Part shown: positions 39,201 to 49,595 of the stretch, one piece after another | Layout of the letters: each line of letters starts with the position of its first letter | Numbering within the stretch: the first letter of the stretch is position 1 | DNA from: Heterocephalus glaber | Lineage: Eukaryota; Chordata; Mammalia; Rodentia; Bathyergidae | DNA: 64,000 bases | Direction: 5' to 3' | Assembly (NCBI RefSeq): GCF_000247695.1 | Contig: NW_004624800.1 | Location: 8,592,180 to 8,656,179 of the forward strand | Notes under the pieces: model-generated | What the model was told of the DNA's origin: nothing | What the model saw: only the letters and a program-made list of their open reading frames with translations | The model's database searches: none | Program-made: the position numbers and the translations under genes

Positions 39201-40085
39201 GAATCACCTGAATACAACCTTGACCCAAGAAGAAACAAAAAAAGTTTCTCCGTTATTTGAGCCCAGTGTAAAATAAAGCACAAGAGTATTGATATACCTT
39301 AGAAGAATCTTTCTTTTAGAGAGCTCTCCAAGAAATCAAATGTACTTTAAAAATTGCATATATCCTGTTTAACCTCATAAGCAAAAAAATACAAAAACAG
39401 TGAAATATTATATAGTGTTATTTGGTTGCCTTTATGAAATATCACAAGAGTATATAATTTTAAGTGAACAATGTATGCCAAAAATATGCTTAACGTTATT
39501 AATAACATGTCATCATTATTTTTCAAGTTATTGGAAAAAATCTAAACACAATCATATTTTTGTTAGAAAATATGTATAGAGAATATTTGGTAACTTACAA
39601 ATTGACACAAGAAGAAACCTCATAACTTCCTAAAATGAGAACTGCAAAACACAAACATGTATTTAGAAAGGTGATCAAAATTTACTAGTAGAACCATTAT
39701 AATATATGTAAAAGAATCTGGGATATTCACTCATCTTATTAAAATTCACGAGACTTTAAAAATATCACCCAACCTAAGGGGATGTAAACAGAAAAATCTA
39801 TTTAATAGATATAACAATCTTATTTTAAATTCACCTTGAAAATTCTTTTCTTCTATATAACTCCTGAAGATTTCTACTCAGTTTATATCAAAGATCATTT
39901 CAGAAAGTATTTAATGTACCTTCGTCTGATATGATTCAATTCTCAACAAGCTATCTATAAAATTATTTTGAATACGCCTGCTTGGTCCTTTTCCCAAATA
40001 ACTGATTGCAGCAACAATGCACGTGTACACATAAACAAGCAAAGGTAACTTCCATCTGTTCATGAAAAAAATTGCATTAATGTAC
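36220..40085. other. Intron with old repeat scraps, no gene
   Basis: At about 36985-37080 (tcaatgaggtagatactatta) and 38755-38935 (ccccttttaccaatgaggaa, caaagtcacagggatctg) there are old L2/MIR-class fragments. No gene is recognised elsewhere, and open frames here are short. Confidence 0.45.
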
Positions 40086-40750
40086 TAAGTGAAGTGGAAG
40101 TTATTATCTGGTGGAAGATACATGATCAAGCCACAGGGATGGTTTCTTCCTTAGATTCTCACGCAGAAAAAAATTCTAGAGTTTTTTTTTTTTTTAAAGA
40201 GAATATAAGTATACTATTGAGCTGTGAAACAGAGTCCTTTACATTTTACATTTATAATCAGAACAGATTTTTAAGTGATTTGGAAAATGAGTGCAACTAC
40301 TATAACAAATGGTTGAAAAGACGGGACAGAATAATCCATTCATTTGTAAACAGTATCCCCTTACACGGCCCATTGCACACAGGGCCATCATTACGGGCAC
40401 AAATAATCTGTTACGAGCACAGCAATAGCCCTTGGCACCTACCTCGGTCTCTCAGCCGTGAGGCCCTGGACCAGCCTGTGTTGCTCTCCCTACTGAGCTA
40501 TTTGTACATGCTTTTCTATTTGTTGATTTGGAAAAGATGCCAAAGATTTGCGCAGGTTACCGCCTATTTATTCGTGGCGTTTCCGTCATTAACAATGTTG
40601 TCAAATGTTTTACCTTATGCATAAGAGTAAACAGAGGTTGGGACAGCGAGAGACAGGACAAATCTGGAAATGATCATGACAAACCGTTCTCACTGAAAGG
40701 ATGTACTATATTTAATTTGAGGAATGCTTCTATGATTGATAACACATGAG
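40086..40750. other. Less AT-rich segment with a 176-codon open frame, function unknown
   Basis: The plus frame at 40094-40624 is open for 176 codons, the longest outside recognised retroelement sequence. Its product has a run of four F residues from a T run and one hydrophobic stretch near residues 128-145 (LLSLLSYLYMLFYLLIW). I recognise no domain, there is no Kozak-like support, and it is antisense to CNTNAP2. The segment 40350-40500 is richer in GC than its surroundings and matches no repeat I know, so a conserved non-coding element is as likely as chance. Confidence 0.25.
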
Positions 40751-41030
40751 ATGAAATCCTTCTACCTTGAAAACTTTCTTTACTTTTAAAATTTCAGTTA
40801 AATCTCCCACTTGGTATTATTCCCATTGTTCAAGTTAAGAATTTCATGCCCCATAGAAGCATGTCCTGTCTCCAAATTTACCAAATATATGAACCTAGAC
40901 AAAAAATCTAGACCTTTTGACTGCATTCTGACTTTCGTGTGCCAAACAACTAAATGTAGGCTAAGGATGGCATGGGAAATTTTATTATATAAATATGTAC
41001 CTATTGTATATTGATTTAAAAATTAAGAAT

Positions 41031-41212
41031 GTAAGCCATGTCTGCCTGAAATCCCAGTACTCTGAGAGGTAAAGCCTAGAGGATTGCAAGATTAACCCTG
41101 GTCTGGGCAATTTAGGGACTTAGCGGCAACATGTCTCCAAATAAAAAACCAAGAAAAGTCCTGGAGATGTAACTCAGTGTGAAGGCCCTGGGTTCAATCC
41201 TCAGTACATACA
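41031..41212 (+). mobile_element. B1-ID-like dimeric SINE
   Basis: The left half (gtctgcctgaaatcccagta, ggattgcaagattaaccctg, gtctgggcaatttaggg, aacatgtctccaaataaa) is 7SL-derived B1-like sequence. The right half (cctggagatgtaactcagtg, ggccctgggttcaatcctca) is ID-like tRNA-derived. Such dimers (B1-dID, MEN or B4 type) are known from several rodent families. Strongly diverged, so old. Confidence 0.8.
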
Positions 41213-41353
41213 AAAGTATTTAATTAAGTAAGCGAACAAACAAATGTGTTTCCCTAGTAATATGATATTAAAAAATCAGAGTATTTAATCAACCAGTTAA
41301 TTTTATTTCCAGATTTCTGAAAAGGTTCAAATTTGTTAGAGTTAGCTTTTTCT

Positions 41354-41374
41354 TGTGTGTGTGTGTGTGTGTGT
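41354..41374 (+). repeat. (TG)n microsatellite
   Basis: About ten uninterrupted TG units. Confidence 0.95.
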
Positions 41375-41379
41375 ACAAA

Positions 41380-43030
41380 GGCCCAGATTTTTAACAGGTC
41401 TTGCAAATAAATACTCTAAAATAGTTTTAAAAATATGAACATATACATACCTATTTATTCGTAAGTAACTAACCATGTAATTTAAATATGATTGAACATT
41501 TCTGCCTTGTAGGACTGTCCATTAAATAGATGTAGTAGTGACTAATTCCAGTCTGCTATCTGCTTACCATTCACCGTAAGGATCAAAACTCTTTAAAAAA
41601 TAATTAGAAACATGTAAGCAGTTTCTCATGATGGAGAAAAGTTTTAAAAAATAAAAAGCACTATGTCCATATTATAGTACATGTGAATTTTTAGTATGTA
41701 TCCACCAAAAAGTTGTGGTGTATAAGAAGTCATTCACTATTAATACTTCAATTTCCTACTTTGGTTCCAAATATCTACATTCCAACACCAGTAATTGAAT
41801 TTGCCAAGCAAAATTGAATGCAACCTCCTAGCAAAAAACGGCTGGAATTTTTTTAATGTAATGTTTAATGGATTTCTGATAAGAAATGCTTATATAAAAT
41901 AATCCCTCTCTCTTCAACAGATTACCCTTGGGAAACCTAAGAACACTACAGAGAAATATGCAAATTAGAGCTTGTGGAATATGTAAATGCAATGATTTGG
42001 GGAGGACAGTTTTACCAATTTGTATATGCTTTTCTTTTACATTGTAAAGGAAATTCTAAGTAGAAGGAAATGGCACTGTCAATAAAGTATACATAATTCT
42101 ATTACACTCAGTATCATCAAGCAGGATTAGAAGGTTTGTCTAGTAAGGTGCATTTAGCATTTCATGTCCTTGCATATTAAATATTCAGATAAATCATGCT
42201 TTAGAAATCTTTTCAAGAGCTATTATAGTTTCATAATATAAGATTCATGACTTTAAAATCTTGAAAAATGTCATACTTCTCATCTACATGACTTTTTTTT
42301 GCTTATTTTCATTCTCATCTATATGACTTTTTCTTTGCTGACATTAATATAGTTTCTAATTATGTTAAAATAACTCAGTATCCATGTGGACATTTAATAA
42401 TATTATGATAAAATTACTCATATCATCCACTTCCCCAATAATTATAGAAATGAGTGGCATTGACATTTGTTAAAAATAATATTCAAGTGACTGAATTTAT
42501 ATTGTCTTCCATTCTTCTTGGGTAATTAATCATTATAGAAATGAGTAGAAAGTCAATCTTAAAATTACATTTACTTTTAAATCTTTGGACTACTTGAAAC
42601 TTTTCATCTTATAAGGTATTGTCCATCAAAAAGCCATCCAATATTCTCTATGTCACAAAGTTCTTGTAAGTCCAATTTGTACCATGTTAATAATAGCTTA
42701 AAGAAAATCTAAAATTTAGTTATCATTTTAGTAAACTTAAGCCTAAAAGGTATTTTTGTTGATACCATAAATACTAAATTTTAATCACTTAATGCTTGTT
42801 AAGGCATAAGCTCTAAAGTATTTAATTACTTTTATTAGTCAATGACCTTTAGCTCTTTTAAAATACATCTATTTTTCATATTAGTAAAGATTAAAAAACT
42901 TCTGTCATAGATATAAAAATAGAATCATTATGTGGCAGGCTCACTGAGATTTAAATATATCTTGCAATATTTATATCGTATCAAATTTGTTTTGCTTTTT
43001 AAGTATCATAATTAGCTCTCTATAGTTTCT
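41380..43030. other. AT-rich intron, one small tandem duplication
   Basis: At 42278-42340 a segment starting tctcatct(a/t)catgacttt occurs twice with a 35-bp offset. Nothing else is recognised. Confidence 0.4.
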
Positions 43031-43038
43031 TCTAGAAA

Positions 43039-43402
43039 TACCATGGACCCTCGAGTTATGACCAGCCTGGCATACGAACAACTTGGGTTAAGCTGGAATT
43101 TTAGTTTTAACTTATGACCAAAGGCTTGAGTTATGACCTGAATGCTGGCCTCTTATACTTTCAGATGGTCTCAGATTTAGCCCTGAAAGAATCCTGGAGG
43201 GAACATTACAACATTCTTTCCTGTATAGGGTTAACTGAGAAATCCTGGGCCAATGTCTCTCTAAGGACCCTGAGATCTGCCTGTACACAGGAGAGAGGCT
43301 TTGGAGGCTGTGCAGAGGAACCTGAGCCTTCAATTGACCAACTTGAGTTACAACCAGCCCTCAGGAATGAATTGAGTTTGTAAGTCAAGAGTCCACTGCA
43401 AT
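43039..43402. mobile_element. Possible Tigger/pogo-like non-autonomous DNA transposon
   Basis: The left end (ccatggaccctcgagttatg) and the reverse complement of the right end (cagtggactcttgacttaca) match at most positions. They resemble the CAGT..(A/G)CCCTCG-type terminal inverted repeats of pogo/Tigger elements. Further in, cgagttatgaccagcctg on the left and the complement of caaccagccctcaggaat on the right are loosely related. Length is about 364 bp. Overlapping frames on both strands (73-89 codons) encode no recognisable transposase. The flanking dinucleotides are ta and ca, so the TA target duplication is imperfect. Confidence 0.5.
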
Positions 43403-44200
43403 CACTCAATATATAGCATAGTAATTTTAACAAGAAACACAGGATTTAAAAAAGAAACAAATTTAATAGCAGATAGGTAGAAAAAAGTAGAAATACACTC
43501 CTCATCATCATCTGAAAAGTTTGAGAGTTCTGCATGTAGACCCAATGTACCTTCCCATTTGTAATATTTTCTCTTCAGGAAGACCTTTTCTCCCTGATCA
43601 AGAATTGGTATTTTATATATTACCAGAAGAGTCCAAAGCATCCTGAACAATTTACTCTCTTTAGACTTATTAACTTTGATCTCTTCAGTTCATCACAACA
43701 TTATGTGAATATCTTTACCTGTTAGCACCTGAAAAGTAAAGTAAACTTCCAATAAGGCAGCCGTTCAGCACCCATCTTTATCACTGACTTAGCAAAACCA
43801 GATAGGAGAGCATTTAAACACTATCTTCTATTTGAAGTGAAGACTTAATAGATGCAATTATTGCAAAATGGAGTTTAGAGTCTAACTTGAAGCCTCTCAA
43901 ATACTTTTATAAAATGCTAATCTGATTTTTGGATAGAAGCCACAGACAGAAAATGATGAGTGCTTCATTAGAAGAATATGTCAATTCTTCAATTATTTAC
44001 TCTTGGTTGGTCTGTTACTTGGTGAGCTGATCGTTTGGTCTATTCCACCCCCACCCCCCCGGACTTCAAGGAAAGTCACTTCTACTCTCTTCTTCTACAA
44101 TTGTTTTCACTATAAGCTGCCTTTGCCCACACCATCACTGCAGACTGGAACAAATGTAAACTATGTCCTCAAGAAGGGATGCGTTAAAAATCATCAGGTG

Positions 44201-44275
44201 GGGCCTGGGCTTTAGCTCAGTGGTTTCTCTGCCTGCTGCGCAGGTCCAAGGACCCGAGTTCGATCCCTGGTACCA
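44201..44275 (+). mobile_element. tRNA-derived SINE, first of two in MER5
   Basis: gggcctgggctttagctcag, B box GAGTTCGATCCCTGGTACC, almost no A tail. No clean target duplication. Confidence 0.93.
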
Positions 44276-44302
44276 ATCTGGAGAGCTTTAAAAAATTACA
44301 AT

Positions 44303-44386
44303 GCTGGGGCCGGGGATTTAGCTCAGTGGTTCCCCTGCCTGCCTCGCAAGCTCAAGGAGCCGAGTTCTATCCCCAGTACCAAAAAA
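44303..44386 (+). mobile_element. tRNA-derived SINE, second of two in MER5, 12-bp duplication
   Basis: ggggccggggatttagctca, B box GAGTTCTATCCCC, short A tail. Direct repeat aaaaattacaat at 44291-44302 and 44387-44398. Confidence 0.94.
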
Positions 44387-44509
44387 AAAAATTACAATAC
44401 TCCCTTACCTGAGAGCAATTAAATCCAAATCTGGGTCAAGATGTAAGTATCCGTGTGTTTTAGACCTCTGTCTATCCAGGGTTAAGAATCACTTTTCCAT
44501 AAATGATGC

Positions 44510-45680
44510 CTGGAGCTTCAAATTATCTTAATTATGAAATGATGATTTTCCATAAAAAGGTATTTCCCCTGTTATTTGTTTCCTATACATTATACATTCC
44601 AATGTATAAATATTCTTGGTATGCAATTATGTCTTGAAAGGAGTTATTTCTAAAGTACTGCCTGGGCAAACACATTTAATTATCCAGGCATTATATCCTT
44701 ATTTCACATGATAGTTGCTATCATTAGGTACTGCTGTGGAAATGAACACCCAAGCTAGGACTTCTAAACTCTAGCAAGAAGAAAATTACTTGAGTGCTTT
44801 AAAAATATAAACTCATGAAAGTGAGCCCTGATCTAGCTGAAAATATGCAACACTCTCCCTAATGCTGTGGGCAGAATTTAAAAAATCATATATTTCTCCT
44901 CCTGCTCTTTTTCCTCCACCTCCTCCTCCTTCTTCTCACTTTCTCTTCCTCTCCTTCCCCTTCACCATTGTTACCACCCCCTTGTCTTCCTTTTTGTTTA
45001 ATACGTACGACTTTACCTGATTTTGCTTATAGCTATTTTTAAATGTAGTTAAACTAAATAGATGCCTTAAAATTTAGCATTAAGTAATATATTCAAATGA
45101 ACTTAATAATGGATTGAATATTTCAAATTTCCAATTTAATTGAGACATTTTAAGAGTGCATGGATAAAATTTTATGTTCTTCTCCAACAGTAAAATAGTG
45201 GTAAATATACATCTGTAAAATGACTTTAAAATGCCATTATAATGTGGCAATATTATTCTCTAACCACATATCACTGTTCCTACTTTTCTATTTTCCTCAT
45301 AATTTTAATGTTTCATTTCAACTGAAGATTTCATTCTTCAACAAATCATCAGTACTTAATCATATTTTCTACTGACATGATTCTTATTTCATTGGTCTGG
45401 GTGCGACTAGCATGTGTATACTTTAAAACTTCTTTAGGTAATTTAAATGCATAACCTTGAGACCTATTGCCCTATTGAGTAGAAATTGCCACCTAAAAAA
45501 AAATCTCCTCCATACTCAAAAAAATAAAGAAGCAAATGGTTTCTTGGTGGTTTCAAGAGATAAATCTTGACAACTGCATGTAGCTCAGAGGACAAGGGCT
45601 GGTTATATTTTAACATGTGAGTCCTTCACCATTTCCAAATATTTGCAACTCAATTCTCTGTCATTGCACTTCTGACAGCA
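44510..45680. other. Intron flanking the exon; polypyrimidine patch
   Basis: At 44897-44963 a C/T-rich stretch dominated by CTC, CCT and TTC. Otherwise no repeat is recognised in the last 600 bp before the exon donor, so this may be relatively unique sequence. Confidence 0.5.
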
Positions 45681-45686
45681 ACTTAC
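45681..45686 (-). promoter_or_regulatory. CNTNAP2: 5' splice site (donor) of the CNTNAP2 exon
   Basis: On the minus strand the exon ends AATATCTGG and is followed at once by GTAAGT, a strong match to the U1 consensus. Translation past this point leaves CNTNAP2 (VSCCQKC...), confirming the boundary. Confidence 0.95.
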
Positions 45687-45880
45687 CCAGATATTCCCAT
45701 CCTGGTGGTAGGGTTTCCAATTCCTCCCTGTGTCACTGTATAGCATGCGGTATTGGGTCACCCAGTCTGAGCTGCTGTATCTTCCTTGGGTTCCAATGGC
45801 ACTGATCTGCTTCCGATTGCCAAAGTCGACCTGCAGCCATTGATAATGGTCACTATCTGATGGAGACCATCCCCCAGCAC
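45687..45880 (-). CDS. CNTNAP2: CNTNAP2 (Caspr2) exon 3, discoidin-domain part
   Basis: The 194-bp exon starts with two bases completing a glycine codon and then encodes [18 protein letters not shown] through to YHQDGNIW (64 full codons), ending in phase 0. This is part of the N-terminal F5/8 type C (discoidin) domain of contactin-associated protein-like 2. CNTNAP2 is a single-pass neurexin-family membrane protein that, with contactin-2 (TAG-1), gathers Kv1 potassium channels at axonal juxtaparanodes. The sequence matches CNTNAP2 rather than CNTNAP4 or CNTNAP5 as I recall them. It has [15 protein letters not shown] and [17 protein letters not shown], with one apparent difference (SAIGTQ where I remember human SAIATQ). 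The open frame, intact splice sites and near identity argue for a functional exon, not a pseudogene. No neighbouring exon is visible within 18 kb upstream or 45 kb downstream, as expected for this giant gene. Confidence 0.96.
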
Positions 45881-45910
45881 CTGAAGAGGGCACAGGAAAG
45901 AGGGGGAAAA
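45881..45910 (-). promoter_or_regulatory. CNTNAP2: 3' splice site (acceptor) and polypyrimidine tract
   Basis: On the minus strand the sequence just before the exon is pyrimidine-rich (tttccccctctttcctgtgc, then cctcttcag). AG at 45882-45881 abuts GTGCTGGGGGATGG. It fits a strong acceptor. Confidence 0.93.
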
Positions 45911-46767
45911 TGAATATTTAAGTTGAAGTTCTGCATTTGAAAACAGATTATTTTGCATACCATAATTGGTCTTGTCAGTGCGGTATTTCACGGGCTGTAT
46001 TATGAAGTGTCCTTTATAGATGCCATTGAGACTTCAACTAATATTCTTCCAGCTGGGTAACATTGATTCTTTAACCTCTTTATGGTGTAATTATGTGCTC
46101 ATTTTCTCCTGAGCAAATGTCTCCATAATTCCTCAATTAGATCTTATTAGTATATGTCAAAGTCTAATTGGCTGAGGGTTGATCAATTCACCATGAACTC
46201 TTTAGCTAAAATCGCTAGAAAAAAATATGTAACTATCTAAATCTTACTTCATGTAAGGTTTTATCTTTTAGTAAATTATAAAATAAAGAAAAACTAAGCT
46301 CAACTATACTTCACCTTAAAGAGTTCAAAGTTCAAAAGTATTAATATTATAGCTCTTAAAATGAGGCCTAATCTTACATTAAACCCCTGAATTCATAGGA
46401 GGTAAGATATACAGGCAATCAGACAATATGTATCACTTCGGGATACAAGTCATTTCATCTTAATCACCATATTTCGTGCAATATAATTTGAATTATTAAA
46501 CACATAAGATATCTTTTGGTAAAATTTTGTATTTAACTGGCAGATAGTAAGAATGTACAAATACTCACTAGACAAATGGCACCAGCATGAGCAAAAAGAC
46601 TTTTTGGTAATATTTAACTATGGCTGCATACAAAGAAGTCACAAAAATATGGGATAATGCTTAGTGCTAAAGAGTACTAAAATTTTGGGGGTGAATTTAG
46701 TACTAGTGAAGAGAAATGATAAAAAAATGTAATAAATTCTCCAATGTGCAGTATATTGATATATGTG
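45911..46767. other. Intron, no repeat or gene recognised
   Basis: AT-rich and apparently free of young repeats. Possibly unique sequence flanking the exon. Confidence 0.45.
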
Positions 46768-46779
46768 TGCCATATTTTC

Positions 46780-46866
46780 TTTTTTTTTTTTTGGCACTGG
46801 AGATCAAACTCAGGACCTTGTACTTGTAAGGGAGGCAGTGGCACCACTGAGCTAAATCCCTGACCC
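46780..46866 (-). mobile_element. tRNA-derived SINE, minus
   Basis: ggcactggagatcaaactca ... gagctaaatccctgaccc. The flanks tgccatattttc (46768-46779) and tgccatgttttt (46867-46878) match at 10 of 12, consistent with a decayed target duplication. Confidence 0.92.
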
Positions 46867-46989
46867 TGCCATGTTTTTATAATAAGGGATTTAAAGCCTG
46901 ACAAAATAATTTATTCTTTTAAGGCTCTCATAACACACATCATTTTGTCAATCATCATAGGTATCTCATTTACTTAACAATGTTTATAT

Positions 46990-47466
46990 GTGTTTTGTTT
47001 TGATCTAAATGTCCCCAGGGGTCAGGGATTTAGCTTAGTGGTTCTGCTGCCTGCCTTACAAGCCCAAGGTCCTGAGTTTGATCCCCAATACCAAAAAAAA
47101 AAAAAAAAAAAAAAGAATAAAGATCTAAATGTCCCAAACTCTCATATGTGTGGAATTCATGCAAAAGTCATGCTCAGCAGTGGATTGACTTACTGATGAG
47201 TTCAGAGCTGAATGTGCTGTTAGTAAGTGGGGCCTGGTTGAAGGTGGTCACTAGGGTGTGCCCTGGAACGGTGCTGTCTTGTACCTGGCTCTTCCCTTGT
47301 CTCCTGGTTCTTGGCTGCCATGGGTTGAGCACCTTCTTCTCCACAAAATTCCTATGCCATCCTGTTACTGCCTGGGAATTGTCAATCATGAACTGAAACT
47401 GTGAGCCAAAGTAACCCTCTCATACTTTAAGTTGTGTCCCAGTGATGAGAAAGTAACTGATAACTA
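46990..47466 (+). mobile_element. MaLR-like LTR containing a SINE, plus
   Basis: LTR start near tgttttgttttgatctaaat, then after the SINE tgtcccaaactctcatatgt, gtaagtggggcctggttg, gaactgaaactgtgagccaa, tactttaagttgtgtcccag and gatgagaaagtaactgata. This is the same motif order as 31233-31642 and 48949-49313. Confidence 0.7.
47016..47121 (+). mobile_element. tRNA-derived SINE nested in LTR, 14-bp duplication
   Basis: gtcagggatttagcttagtg, B box GAGTTTGATCCCC, 23-A tail. Exact direct repeat gatctaaatgtccc at 47002-47015 and 47122-47135. Confidence 0.95.
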
Positions 47467-48420
47467 TGGCTTAGTTTTACTTCCAGTTACAATAGAATAG
47501 CTATCTAAAAAATTGTGAAACTAACAAATTAGTATATTAAATGTGTGTTTGCAGAGATTGGACAATAGGAACAGTAAGAACCTGACCCACAGAGAAGATA
47601 AATGAAATGAGGCAAGTCTGGCTAGGGGTCTGGCTTTCCTTATGGTTTTTTTCTTGGTATGCCATGCAGAAGATCACAAACAGAGTAGAACAGTATCCCT
47701 GAGGTGGAGACAGATCAAAATTTGAAGTTAGTGAGGAATCTGGAAACTGTAGGAGATAATTCCAGAGAAGGGGCAGAATAGAGAAAAAACTCGGGAGCCC
47801 TCCTTGGGGATCAGAAAAGTCTGTAAAGTGTAGACCCTGGATCAATGTTATGCTGTACATCTGTAGACCAAGACTCCACAAGTCTATATAATGGGAGTTC
47901 TGAAATGAACAACAGCCAGCCAATGGTTGCAGCAGGCTGAGAGGATTTGATTTCAGACTAGATAAGACTGAGAAGCCTAGTTGAACAATCCCTGTTATTC
48001 AAAAGATGTCTCAGAAAAGACATGCCCTAGACCAAGGGGTAATTAGTCCTAGAGTAAGGGCTACTCTGGAAACACTTGGACATATTTACTAAGTTCAATC
48101 TGTCACACAAGTTATTTAACTTTTCTCAAACAATATTCAATGCTTCATCAAGCAAGGCCATGAAAGTTTAGAAACTGAAAGACTCTAATCCATAATGTCC
48201 AGTATAAAATTTTAAAAAGTAACAAGAGAAAAACTTAACTTTTATGGAGAAAGGAAAACATGACTCATAATCAAAGAAAAATCAAACTACACATGTGGAC
48301 CCCCAAATAACAGAGATGTGGAAATTATCAGACAAAGAATTTGAAATGGTCAATATAAAGTAGTTCTACTATTTAAACAAACATAAATATTGAAGAACAG
48401 ATGCCAAACTGATGTGGTTT

Positions 48421-48860
48421 TTTAATGAAATGTAGTACTACTCAGCCATAAAGAACGAGAAACTAGAGACATTTATAGCTAAATGGATGTATATTGAGGC
48501 CATACTCTTAAGTGAAATAAATAGGACACGTATGGGTAAATACTGAATAATTTCTCTAGCGTGAGAAACTGAAAGTGTAAATAAGGATTAAAATGAATAA
48601 TTCATAATTTGAAATAGGAAAATGTCCAAAGGTGTAAGGGTGGTGGGAGAGAAGGGGAAAGGGAAGAAGCAAAAGGAAAAATCATGAGAAACGAAAAAAA
48701 AATGGAAAGGAAATTTATGTAAATAGGGAAGGGTGCACAGGCAATGGGGAAAAAAATAAAAACTAAGACATATCATGTACAGGTACAAACACCCAATGAT
48801 AAATGTAAATGTATTGTATACCTAAAATGTACCAATAAAAGAATAATAAAAAAGAGAAAC
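48421..48860 (+). mobile_element. L1 3' end (ORF2 C-terminus plus 3' UTR), plus
   Basis: gtagtactactcagccataa, cttaagtgaaataaatagga, a purine-rich 3' UTR and accaataaaagaataataaa give the same tail as at 28823-29294, here in a single copy and with more sequence at the 5' end. No open frame survives. It sits inside the older L1M remnant. Confidence 0.88.
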
Positions 48861-48948
48861 AACAAAAGAAAATTGAAGTGGAAATTTTCAAACATGAAAT
48901 TATATCTAAAATAAATGGTTTACTGGGTAGGCTTTATAGATTAGACCC

Positions 48949-49313
48949 TGCTTAGTTTGGATCATAATGTCCCCTATGTGCTCATGGGTTAGGGGGCTGG
49001 TCCTCAGCCTGTGTCACGAATGAGTGATGCCAAACATTAAGAGGCGAGGCTCAGCAGGAAGTCTTTCACTCCCCGATGGTGTACCCTTAAAGGGGATGGT
49101 GGGACCCCAGCTACTTCTTGTTCCTCTTTACCTCCCTGCCCGCCATGAAGTGAGTAGCTTTGCTCTATTACATTTTCCTGTCATGATGTGCTGCGACAGG
49201 CCCAAAACAAAAAGGCCAATAAATCAAGGACTGAAATAATAAAACCATGAGCTGAAATAAGCCTTTTCTCCTCATAAGTTGATTATTTTAGATATTTGCT
49301 ACAATCATAGACA
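48949..49313 (+). mobile_element. MaLR-like solo LTR, plus
   Basis: From tgcttagtttggatcataat through ccgatggtgtacccttaaag, ccctgcccgccatgaagtga, tgtcatgatgtgctgcgaca and ctcctcataagttgattatt to catagaca. This is the clearest copy of the LTR family repeated in this window. No internal region. Confidence 0.75.
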
Positions 49314-49510
49314 GTAGAAAAACATAGATCCTGAGAAGAAAAACATTGGTATGTTAGAACATAAGCCATAGAAGCCATCTAAACTGAAGCTCAGAGATAA
49401 AAAGGACATAACAAATGAGCATCCAGTAACTCATGGGACAAGAAGTGCCTTAATAGTCAGTCATGTAAATGGAATAGTAAAAGCAGGAAGGTAGACCTTG
49501 AGAAATATTT

Positions 49511-49595
49511 TATATATCTATATATAAGAAATAATGGTTGAAATTTATATATTTTAATATATTTATATATAAGAAATAATGATTGAAACTTATAA
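49511..49595 (+). repeat. Two-unit AT-rich tandem duplication, 45-bp period
   Basis: tatatataagaaataatg(g/a)ttgaaa(t/c)tt occurs at about 49519 and 49564. It lies in the L1M remnant and so is a local duplication within old repeat sequence. Confidence 0.8.

Larger units (their letters stand above)
44180..44500 (-). repeat. MER5-like hAT element split by two SINEs
   Basis: After removing both SINEs the plus strand reads aaatcatc, tggagagctttaaaaaatta, cctgagagcaattaaatcc, aaatctgggtcaagatgtaa, gggttaagaatcac. This is the usual order of a non-autonomous hAT-Charlie MER5-type repeat. The element is old. Strand is assigned loosely. Confidence 0.65.

Noticed and set aside
43112..43433. Overlapping frames on both strands as a possible gene pair
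   Set aside because: They lie inside a probable short transposon, match no domain and have no splice or promoter support.
47537..47923. 128-codon minus frame
   Set aside because: No recognisable domain. It is antisense to what looks like an old L1 5' region and lacks supporting signals.
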